Below are positions 1-7,215 of a stretch of DNA of 12,500 nt, in pieces. Under the pieces are notes generated by a model, which was not told where the DNA came from, ran no database searches, and was given only the letters and a program-made list of their open reading frames with translations. The DNA is from Actinidia chinensis (lineage: Eukaryota; Streptophyta; Magnoliopsida; Ericales; Actinidiaceae), in assembly GCA_009663005.1 (NCBI GenBank), contig VIGQ01001737.1, positions 1 through 12,500 of the forward strand, written 5' to 3'. Numbering within the stretch: position 1 is the first letter of the stretch; the number at the start of each line of letters is the position of its first letter. Made by a program: the position numbers and the translations under genes.

Positions 1-224
1 TCCGCAGCATGTGTCCGATCCTGAATGGTCACGGGCCGGAATGGCTCAGAATCATCCGGGGGGCATAGTGTTCGGCCTGTACCTACTAGATTTCTAGACA
101 GGGTTGGCCACCCTCGCGAAGCCCATCCTACTAGACTGGATCGCTAGCTCGGTCTTGACCCATTTTTCCGATCCAGCCTGAACCAACACTCTTAATCAGA
201 TTCGAAAAATAGTATTTTTGGGGT

Positions 225-289
225 GTTGCGAGAATCGCAGTCATGCCTCTCCCACCTGTACTAGAATCATACTATTAGACCAAACAGTC
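225..289 (-). repeat. tRNA-like SINE head remnant, copy 1
   Basis: Read on the minus strand, 282-272 gives tggtctaatag, which fits the RNA polymerase III box A consensus TRGYNNARNNG. About 29 nt further on, the reverse complement of 228-242 (gactgcgattctcgc) resembles a tRNA T-arm / box B with about two mismatches to GWTCRANNC. Order and spacing are those of an intron-less tRNA or the head of a tRNA-derived SINE. I cannot fold a full cloverleaf, so a working tRNA gene is unlikely; a decayed SINE or a dispersed tRNA-related repeat fits better. Confidence 0.35.
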
Positions 290-363
290 ATAACATATCT
301 CACAATATTAAATTTTAATAATAAATGTATACAATATATAAAAATTAAAAATAACCTTATTCC

Positions 364-430
364 TCTTGCGAGAATCCAAACTTGTGACCTCTGCACTGAA
401 GCGAAATTATTCCCTTATCCCAAAACACTC
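364..430 (-). repeat. tRNA-like SINE head remnant, copy 2
   Basis: The word ttgcgagaatc at 226-236 recurs about 139 bp downstream. On the minus strand a box A-like tgggataaggg (one mismatch to TRGYNNARNNG) is followed by a box B-like gtttggattctcgc. The order of parts is the same as in copy 1, but the sequence between them has diverged strongly. This suggests an old tandem or nested insertion of the same tRNA-derived repeat. It is too degenerate to be called a tRNA gene. Confidence 0.3.
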
Positions 431-600
431 CTTACGTATCTGAAAAATTTAGATTTTAGTTATAATACACACAAATACAGAATTGATTCGGGCCGATCCA
501 GTCCGTCCATCAAGTTGTCGCTTCCACGAGCTGGACAAGACATGACTTTTGAATTCTGGGCCGAATGGGGCCGAATCTGCCCAATTGAACCTCAGCCATG

Positions 601-1537
601 AATTCTAATGAGGGAAAAAATTCATAAAAACGCTAATATTTATGGGAATAATTTTTTTCACTCCACTTTTTTCCAATACACTCTCCTTTTTATCCTACTA
701 TACAATTTTAATAATAATTTAAAACTTTTGTCAATTATCAAAATTGGCTCTATACTCTGGACTTTTCTTCCTTCTTTTCCTGGGTTTCTTTTCTTGGAGG
801 ATTAGTTTTAGGTAATTTAATCAAAATTTACCTAATAAGAACAAAAAATTGGTGCATTTCTTAAAAATATTTTTTTTCTATTTGATAATTTCATATTCGT
901 ATAGATATAGTTTGATAGATCTCATTCAAGATGTCTAAAATCTAAATTTTATTAAAAATAATAATGTACAATAAAAAATTATGAATTTTACATTTACAAT
1001 ATAAAATATAAAATGATGCCACACCACCTTTTGTGAATAATGTTTAATTGAGTCGTTACGGGCACTCCAAGATGGGTGGCCTTATACTTCCCTGGTCACC
1101 TAAATTCCTTTTAATCAGGCTTGGTACTTCCGTAGAGGAGAATTTGGAGTAAACTTACTCGTACAAAGACCTAATTGTTCAACTATTCACTTGTGACACT
1201 TAATTTGCAATAAGTCTTACAAATAAGACTGACTGTATTATTCCAAAAAAAGAACCCTAGCATTTTGGCGGCCTCACTGTTTCTACAAAAGTAAAAATAT
1301 GTTGGAATTGAACTCTAAAATAAATAAAAATAATACTTCTTTTTTTAGATACTTTTTATTGAGTACATTACTAAATGACCTTCTATTTAAAAAAAATTTG
1401 ACGTAAGTAATTAAAAATATAAAATTAAATTATTTTTTATTATTTTAGCTAATAAAAATTAGTAAAAATCTCCCCTTTAAAACTATGTAAATAAGCCAGT
1501 CCTAACCCTGGGCGGCCTCAAGCGTCCAGAACTCTTA
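601..1537. other. AT-rich intergenic stretch, no gene seen
   Basis: This is mostly A/T runs and short poly-A or poly-T tracts, with a slightly more GC-rich block at about 1045-1150. The 65-codon frame at 608-805 is a low-complexity F/L/N/I reading of AT-rich DNA. I see no splice-supported exon, RNA gene or clear repeat border until the element that begins at 1538. Confidence 0.5.
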
Positions 1538-2354
1538 GGTCTCGTTTGGTTTGCCGGACTGGATAAAAATTTTTCGGACTAATGTCTTCGTATTACTTTG
1601 AACCCATTGTCCTATTAATCTAACAAGATCTCGTTGTTTTGCTTCGGACAAAACCCTGGATAAAACTCCAAATCCAAATGTTGTGTCGAGTCCAACTCAT
1701 AGTGAACCAGCGAGTCAACTCAATAGTGACAGCCACGAGTCAACTCAGAACCAATTTGAACCACAGCATAAAACAAATCCATCGAGCACCAATCGACTAC
1801 AATCAAACAATCGCACTCAATCGACACCATTGAACTCCAATCACCACCAATTGCGGTTTTGAAACCTCAATCAGATTTCGTACAAACCAGATCAGGGTAC
1901 AAGATGACCCGATTAATGGTTTCGAAGGGGTAACAAAACCGTTTCAAATCAAGCTCAATTAGGCTCAAACAACTTGATTAGGGTTCAAATGTGCACAAAT
2001 GATTTGGAAAACTCAATTAGTTGTCCGAAAAAAAGAAAAAAAAAATATCAATGGGGTTCGTCGTCGAGGTCGCTGTCGTATTCGCGTAATCGCTAAACCG
2101 CGGAGAGAGGGGGGGGGGGGGGGGGGGGAGGGTCCATGGGCCGCGTTTGTGGGTGGGATGAGAGTGGGGCAAAAAATAATTCATCTCTAGGGCGTATCCC
2201 TGACAAGAAGTCCCCCTCCCGAGACAGTATAGTCCCTGCAATGCGGGATTCTTTATCCATCGTCTACTTGTTCTAGGGTCATTTTTTTATAACAAACGCG
2301 GATTGGCTGAATTCGTTGTCCAGTCCCGCTTAGTCTAGGCAAACAAATGAACCT
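1538..2354. mobile_element. Candidate PIF/Harbinger (Tourist-like) non-autonomous element
   Basis: The left end reads ggtctcgtttggtttgcc. The right end (about 2337-2354), reverse-complemented, reads aggttcatttgtttgcc. These form imperfect terminal inverted repeats of about 18 bp. A short ggactgga block follows the left TIR, and cagtcc lies just inside the right one. TTA flanks both sides (1535-1537 and 2355-2357), matching the 3-bp TWA target duplication of the PIF/Harbinger superfamily. GG..TGTTTGG-like ends are also common in Tourist MITEs (family knowledge). At 817 bp it is long for a MITE. No transposase is visible, so any mobility would depend on a partner elsewhere. The interior has short cgagtcaactca-like repeats around 1685-1750 and a G20 tract. 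Confidence 0.5.
2109..2132 (+). repeat. G20 homopolymer plus GGG (potential G-quadruplex)
   Basis: Twenty consecutive G residues occupy 2109-2128, followed by A and GGG. Such a tract can slip during replication and may fold as a G-quadruplex on the + strand. Exact length is unreliable in most sequencing data. Confidence 0.85.
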
Positions 2355-3093
2355 TTAGTTCACATGAAGGAAAAAACGTGTGTATCGACCCTCATAAATA
2401 AATAAAGCAAATAAAAAATAACACGGTAAATTTTACTGACATTTCCTGGATTAAATCTGATTAACATTAACCTCCTTTTCTTTTTTAAAATTACAATGAC
2501 ACTCCTTTTTAAACTAAAGAATAGTTGACTTAAAGTAGAGTTACTAAAATATATTTTTGTTTATTATCAAATTTTCAAGTAAGGGAAGGGGGAGAGAAAA
2601 AAACAAGTGAGAACCGTCACTTTCCACCACCACTCCCATTATTAACTACCTACTTTTAACTTTTTACTTTTTTCACACAATTCACGCGGCACTTTAAATT
2701 TCTTCACTTTAAACTTTTTGGTGTGACAACTTTTTATTACATTGGAGGTAGAGTTAAATGGAATAGTGGAGGTGGAGGTGGAGGTGGAGGTGATTGTGGT
2801 GGATTTCAGAGAAAGCAAGATTCCAGCAAAGTGGTCGGAACTATGATGTTTTTTATTTGGAGAGAAAAGAAAGGGTAAACTAAGGGCAAATAAGCATTTA
2901 GTTAAATATTTTTGTTGAAAATTAAAAATTAGACTAAACTGTTATATAAAATAATAATGTAAGAAATTTCAATATAATTTTAGAAAATAAATGGACTGGA
3001 TGTGTGATTTCAATAGAATATAGGAATATCACTAACTTTACCCAATAAAAAAATCGTTCACAAAACAGAAAAAACAAACAAATCACTAGTCAA
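2355..3093 (+). promoter_or_regulatory. Upstream flank / promoter-proximal region of the MYB gene
   Basis: This non-coding, AT-rich interval lies between the Harbinger-like element and the core promoter. It contains a TTGACT word near 2525, which resembles a W-box core, pyrimidine- and purine-rich patches around 2580-2640, and a GGAGGT microsatellite. No ORF or RNA gene is evident. Calling it regulatory rests only on its position upstream of the gene; single short motifs are expected by chance in 740 bp. Confidence 0.35.
2767..2791 (+). repeat. (TGGAGG)4 microsatellite
   Basis: Four perfect copies of the hexamer TGGAGG plus one base lie about 450 bp upstream of the MYB start, preceded by a related ttggaggtagag at about 2742. 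It is a simple-sequence repeat, likely length-variable between individuals. Confidence 0.85.
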
Positions 3094-3103
3094 CCAATAT
3101 ATA
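3094..3103 (+). promoter_or_regulatory. CCAAT/TATA core promoter of the MYB gene
   Basis: A CCAAT word (3094-3098) runs directly into TATATA (3098-3103). Transcription would be expected to start roughly 30 bp downstream, near 3130. That leaves a 5' UTR of about 90 nt, which ends in a purine-rich stretch before the ATG at 3222. The spacing is what a plant TATA promoter should show. A CCAAT box usually lies further from the TATA, so that part may be coincidental. Confidence 0.5.
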
Positions 3104-3221
3104 CCCCCAAACCCCCTAAAATCCCTCGTCAAAACCCCGCCTTTTTAGAGCGAGAAAATCTAGAGGGAAAGAGAGAAATAACACAATACGAGATATTCGA
3201 TTGTTTGAATTCAATTCAACT

Positions 3222-3591
3222 ATGTATGGCGACGACGGCAGCGATTATCGGTGGTCGATGATCGGCAACTCTCGCGACTCAGTGGCGTGGCGAGTTTCGA
3301 GGACAAGGTGTTTCGAGCACGCGCTAGTGGTGTTCCCGGAGGAATGGCCGACCGGTGGGAGAAGATCGCCGATCGACTGCCGGGAAGTCGCCGTGGAGGT
3401 GAGGGCCCACTTCGAAGCCCTGGTCGACGACGTGCTCGAGATCGACTCGGGCCGAGTCGAGCTGCCGAGTTACTCGGACGAGTCCGCGCTGGGTTGGGAG
3501 GCCGAGTCGACCCAGATCTCGTTTTCCAAAAAGACAGGCACGGCGAGGTCGAGAGGAAGAAGGGGACTCCCTGGACAGTGAAAGAACACAG
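3222..3591 (+). CDS. MYB gene exon 1 (repeat 1, linker, start of repeat 2)
   Basis: This exon is markedly GC-rich against flanks rich in A/T. Two frames alternate: the ATG frame carries MYGDDG, FEHALVVFPEEW and the stretch EVRAHFEALV to STQISFSKK, while the -1 frame carries SFEDKVF, ADRWEKIADRLPG and GEVERKKGTPWTVKEHR. A short KSP piece between 3385 and 3393 sits in the third frame. Together these match the expected repeat 1 with W-x(17-19)-W spacing, the acidic SGRVELPSY linker and the opening of repeat 2. The donor follows the first two bases of the Arg codon (cac ag|GT), giving a phase-2 intron, as expected for this family at the EEHR position. Confidence 0.8.
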
Positions 3592-3674
3592 GTTATGTAA
3601 TATACGTATATGCGGATATATGTGAATAATTCTTCTTGTATATTTTGTTTTGTTTTTAATGTGTTTGGTCATTT

Positions 3675-4185
3675 AAATTGTTTTCTGGGCTATTCAAAGA
3701 GTATGAAATATTGAGGCTTTACTGGTTGTTTTGTTGATTCTTCAAGAACCCTAGAATTTAGGCTATGTTTGGTGGTTCCAAAATAACTCATTTGTTTTCA
3801 GGGATTTTTCGGAAATAATAAATATTTGAAGACACATTAAAACTTAAAAGATATTTTCAAAATCTGGAAATTATTTCTGCAAAAAATGTATAAGATATAG
3901 AAATGATGATTTTTTGTTTTTTATATTTTTTTGTTCTGGGTTCTTTAGATTGTTGTCTTCGCTATTCAGAGAGTATGAAATATTGGGACTTTTTAAGTCT
4001 TTTACTGATTCGTTAAGAACCCTAGAATTTAGGCAAATACTTTTTAGGAATTTGTTTGGTTGACAATTATTGAAATTTGTTTTTTTAGGAGATTTTCGAA
4101 AAATAACGCATTTTTTGAAAACAAATTAAAAGATATTTTCAAAATCTTGGAATTATTTCCGCTAAAAAATGAATAAGATGTTGAA
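3675..4185 (+). repeat. Diverged tandem duplication inside the intron
   Basis: Unit 1 (about 3675-3905) and unit 2 (about 3946-4185) share the same ordered blocks: gctattca(a/g)agagtatgaaatattg, aagaaccctagaatttagg, aaaagatattttcaaaatct, and an ending around ttatttc(c/t)gc then aaaaaatg. The offset is 271 bp at the ccctagaattt block and 282 bp at the agatattttc block, so indels have accumulated. It is clearly older than the 91-bp repeat further along the same intron. Confidence 0.75.
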
Positions 4186-4692
4186 ATTGAGAATGTTTCT
4201 GTTTCCTCCCCTCCTCCGGAAACATTTTCTTAAAACTGAAACAACAGGAGTCACGTCTGTTTTATGGGGCAAATCAAACAGAGCATCTAGTTATGTATTG
4301 GGGTTTTATGATTGAATAGGGTGAGATTTACCCTATATAAGGCTTGTTTTGATGTTTTGTTCGGATAAGATGGACCAGATTTGGATGATATATAAGCTGT
4401 TTGCGTGGTGTTAAAGAAAAAGTGAGGAAAATTGTGTTATCTTGGTTTGCACTCTGTTTGGTTGTTGAGAAACAGAGGAATTTGATTGAGAAATGAAAAT
4501 GTTGATAATTTTTTTTGTTGGTTCTGGAGGCTTTTGACTTGCACCTGATGGGATATCTTAGCATTTCTATCAAAATGTCGGAACTTTGGAAATCAAAATC
4601 TGCAACATTTGTTCTTTTTTTTTAATTAGTGTTTTCCCCCAGAATTTTTGTTGCTTCAATTGTAGGAGTTAAACTGTTTACTATACCTGTAA

Positions 4693-4875
4693 ATGATACT
4701 GAACACATTAGTTTCTTTGCCTCACATACGCCTTCTAAGCAGAACAAATATTGGAAATAGACTTTTATAGCCAGTGTGAGGAGATGATACTGAACACATT
4801 AGTTTCTTTGCCTCACATACGCCTTCTAAGCAGAACAAATATGGGAAATAGACTTTTATAGCCGGTGTGAGGAGA
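4693..4875 (+). repeat. 91-bp direct tandem repeat, two copies
   Basis: Copies at 4693-4783 and 4784-4874 (one further matching base at 4875) differ at only two positions: t4752/g4843 and a4773/g4864. Each unit contains an inverted CCTCACA...TGTGAGG pair. The near identity indicates a recent duplication or a sequence kept similar by unequal exchange. It lies in the middle of the MYB intron, away from both splice sites. Confidence 0.9.
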
Positions 4876-5486
4876 CCGCTTATCACTATTTTCATATCAA
4901 TGGTTGATGATGTCTCCATCTCTTGTGAACACTTCCATGAAAGCCACCTCTCAAGTTTGTTTTTTGCATTCAACCACCGCTTTGTAAATGAAAGAGATTT
5001 TGTTGTTCAATACATTTGGAAACATTACACTTTCTGTATGCAATTAACAAACAAATTTCTATTAACCCAATATGGAGCACATATTCTTGATGTAGATTAT
5101 ACTTTTTCTTGTTTCCTTTTAATAAAATCTTTGACAGATTGATGACGAAAACTTTATTTATTAATATAAAAATAAATTATTTGTAGGGTCATGAACCCTA
5201 ATCCACTATTTACGCAGAAAAAAAGTAAATGAGAACTTAACTTTGATTCCCAAAGAACTTGATTTTGTTTTGGCATATTTGGGGTTCGGTTTAAGGACCG
5301 TGTTACATGGTTATATATAGTACAAATACCAAGCCAATAATATGGTTAAGATCTCTCACATTCTTCTTGCACAAGACTTGTATTAGTAAGATTTAATAGT
5401 CCAATAATATAACTACTAAGCCTAAGTAGTGATCTCCCTGTTGATTTTCTAGTTGGGAATGTTGATCCATTTGGTATTTGTGACAG

Positions 5487-5730
5487 GTTATTTCTTATTG
5501 GTCTCGAAGACTAACGGAAAAGGAGACTGGAGGAGCATTTCAAGAAATGTGGTGGTGACCAGAACACCTACACAAGTGGCCAGCCATGCCCAGAAATACC
5601 ATCTTCGCCAGGACTCAGTGAAGAAGGACAGGAAAGGTCAAGCATCCACGACATCACCACAACCGCGGATACCCTTCCGATTCCCGCCAACCAGCTGATT
5701 TCCCTAATCAAGGAGGCTCAAAATGGATAG
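5487..5730 (+). CDS. MYB gene exon 2 (SHAQKY motif and C-terminus)
   Basis: The reading starts ..g tta ttt ctt att ggt ctc gaa (LFLIGLE), then one extra base between 5509 and 5515 moves the frame to [32 protein letters not shown] and DSVKKDRK. A one-base loss in the A-run at about 5633-5636 moves it again to [20 protein letters not shown] and [15 protein letters not shown]. Family members read on from KKDR(K/R)RSSIHDIT in one frame, which supports the second shift. Uncorrected, the main frame would stop at 5696-5698 with an unrelated tail. The signature ends in His (SHAQKYH) instead of the usual Phe. Confidence 0.8.
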
Positions 5731-6690
5731 ACAACAGAGTAAAACAAATCTGCGTACTACGATATAAAACACTTGAATTGACTAGCCAATCTGTCAGTTC
5801 TATTCTTTTTTAGCTGATTTTCCTTCTCTTTTTTTGGTAGTTATTGTAGATAGGTTGATTAAGGATTAGCGAGTGATAGTAGAGGATCGTATGTTGTTTG
5901 TCGAGTATATCATGATCTTAGTAAATTGTGGAGAGCAACAGTTGGGTAAGGCAATATCGAGATTAGTTTGATACAACTTCTTGCTTTTTGTTGACTGGGT
6001 GATCTAGAGAGCTCACTAATGATATGTTATGTCACGGGTTTCAGATAGTATCTCAGCTGAGTATTGGATTGGTATGTTTTTGATGTTATAATTATTTGTA
6101 TAACTCCTATTTAAATTATTCAGCATTTTATCCTCCGTTCTTACTTCGCAATGCTGTCATTGATGGGGTGAATTGTCGCACCTACTAATCCCTCTACTTC
6201 ATTGTGATTAGTACAAGTGTTGCATTTTCTGTGATTGGTGAGCATATTGCATATAGAGCTCGTGCCTCTGACGATCTTGTGGTAAAACCATTCATTTAGC
6301 GGCGACAGATAAATTTTGTGGAGCTACAAAGAAATGTTAAGGAATCGTTGGGGTTGCAGGTAAATTTTGACACTACTGCATTATAATAGATGTTTTAATT
6401 GTCTTTCATTTCAGATGTTATTTCAATATGGAATGTATATTATTCGTGTCAACCGTACTGATTTGGTGAATGCACAGGGAACTATGTAAGGTGGGTTTCA
6501 TTTTTTCTTTTTATGAGACTAGATTCAGTTTGAGATCAATATGTTATTGCCATAACCAGAGGCAAAGTTTACATACATCCTGTTTTATATTTGAGATGGT
6601 TTACCATTGTCTGAGTCGTGACTTTTTCTTAGATGTTCGAGGACCAATTTCTTTTAATTTAACTTATAAATCAAATCACCAAACACCGTA
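5731..6690 (+). other. Probable 3' UTR and downstream flank, no gene seen
   Basis: The DNA after the stop is of moderate AT content. I see no strong AATAAA signal near the stop, so the transcript end cannot be placed. A GT..AG pair at 6360-6414 (gcag|gtaaat ... tttcag|atg) would make only a 55-nt intron, too short for confidence. The 73-codon frame at 6470-6691 has no recognisable motif. Confidence 0.4.
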
Positions 6691-6691
6691 A

Positions 6692-7039
6692 AGAATATTG
6701 TTTTTCCTTCATCCCTTGCTGAGGTTTTTAAGGCGTGGAATTCACTTTGGTCCAGACTGTCTTTCTCCTCTTTCATTCGAGACAATTCTATCCAAGTTTT
6801 TCGTCATAAAGCATGTATTTTGAGATATTGAATCACATCGGCAAAGGCATATCTTTAGGCCAGAAAACAAGTGCGTTAGGGGACGGAGGATCCTCTGGTT
6901 GGTTTTTAAAACGCATGGAACCATGGCAGGTATTTCTATGGCGGTTGGTATTGTTTTGGTGACATCTAGGACTCTCAAGTACCTTTGGTTAGCGGAACTC
7001 CAAGTTTGTGAGATGCAGTCACTGTCACTAGAGGTGTGA
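6692..7039. other. Unidentified stretch open on both strands (possible gene remnant)
   Basis: On the + strand one frame is open from 6692 to a TGA at 7037-7039, broken only by TGA at 6821. It contains FRPENKCVRGRRILWLVFK and a hydrophobic segment around MAGISMAVGIVLV that could span a membrane. On the minus strand, 6978-6742 is open (78 codons from a TTG) and the frame extends further upstream without a stop. The composition looks more protein-like than neighbouring AT-rich frames. I do not recognise the protein, and neither strand shows a convincing start or splice sites. It could be a decayed exon, part of the MYB 3' UTR, or chance. Confidence 0.25.
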
Positions 7040-7044
7040 TTTGG

Positions 7045-7215
7045 GCCGGTTTAGATTGGATCGGACCCCTATAGTAATGGGTTTATGCTGCCACGGTTCG
7101 GACTGAGTCTCAGCCCGCACAGTATGGTCTAGACTGGACCCAGACTGGTTCATGGAATGTACCGCACAGTAATATTTAGGCCGCGTATAGTATGGTCCCG
7201 TCCAGGCTAGACACC
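7045..7215. repeat. GC-rich degenerate repeat island
   Basis: This is a sharp GC-rich block in AT-rich surroundings with recurring words: agtatggtc at 7121 and 7189, ccgcacagta at 7115 and 7162, and gactgg several times. It resembles the islands at 1-190 and 484-600 in words such as gggccg and gatcgga. Probably degenerate satellite-like or transposon-derived repeat DNA; the family cannot be named by eye. Confidence 0.4.

Larger units (their letters stand above)
1..600. repeat. GC-island repeat mosaic, no gene seen
   Basis: This stretch alternates GC-rich blocks (1-190 and 484-600) with AT-rich DNA. The GC-rich blocks reuse short words such as gggccgaat, ccgatccag and actagac, as degenerate interspersed repeats do. 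The two tRNA-like heads at 225-289 and 364-430 lie between them and are listed separately. A 127-codon open frame runs through the region, but it crosses repeat and AT-rich sequence and its translation resembles no protein I know, so I do not call a gene. The origin of the GC blocks is not identifiable by eye; retrotransposon LTR debris is possible. Confidence 0.4.
3592..5486 (+). other. MYB gene intron (about 1.9 kb, phase 2)
   Basis: The donor GTTATG has only the GT plus a weak match to the GTAAGT consensus. The acceptor tttgtgacag|G is good. Joining ag|g restores Arg and continues HRLFLIGLE, the expected repeat 2 sequence. The intron is AT-rich and holds two independent duplications (about 3675-4180 and 4693-4875). 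The small open frames inside it (for example 4328-4573, 4722-4973 and 4867-5142) cover these repeats or low-complexity DNA and look like chance frames. Confidence 0.8.
3222..5730 (+). pseudogene. DIVARICATA/SRM1-type two-repeat MYB (SHAQKYF class), frame-disrupted
   Basis: This gene encodes a nuclear DNA-binding transcription factor with two MYB/SANT repeats. Exon 1 (3222-3591) gives repeat 1: first Trp at 3288, then SFEDKVF, FEHALVVFPEEW, DRWEKIADRLPG and EVRAHFEALVDDV. A linker follows, DVLEIDSGRVELPSY. Repeat 2 begins at GTPWTVKEHR. Exon 2 (5487-5730) continues LFLIGLE, then [25 protein letters not shown] and, after a shift, RSSIHDITT to the TAG at 5728. The size, about 205 aa, is at the short end for the family. 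The ATG at 3222 is in frame with the first Trp; the ATG at 3226 gives a stop after 11 codons. Single-base losses appear near 3291, 3351, 3383, 3394, 3541 and 5636, and gains near 3314 and 5509-5515. No point-mutation stop interrupts the family sequence. I class it as disrupted because the sequence as given is not translatable. An assembly error in a live gene is at least as likely as true decay. Family assignment is strong; the exact orthologue is unknown. Confidence 0.85.

Noticed and set aside
218..601. 127-codon open frame on the + strand
   Set aside because: It runs through tRNA-like repeat remnants and AT-rich filler and its translation has no recognisable domain.
3226..3261. ATG at 3226 as the MYB start (MATTAAIIGG...)
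   Set aside because: It meets a stop after 11 codons, while the ATG at 3222 is in frame with the first conserved Trp of repeat 1. An additional nearby indel could still change this.
3220..3672. 150-codon open frame on the minus strand opposite MYB exon 1
   Set aside because: It is an Arg/Pro/Ser-rich antisense shadow of GC-rich exon 1; the + strand fragments match a known family far better.
4722..5142. Open frames within the intron around the 91-bp repeat, on both strands
   Set aside because: The minus-strand frame simply encodes the duplicated unit twice and the + frame has no conserved motif; both lie inside a well-supported intron.
6360..6414. Possible small intron in the MYB 3' UTR (gcag|gtaaat ... 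tttcag)
   Set aside because: At 55 nt it is below the usual size of plant introns, and no coding continuity supports it.
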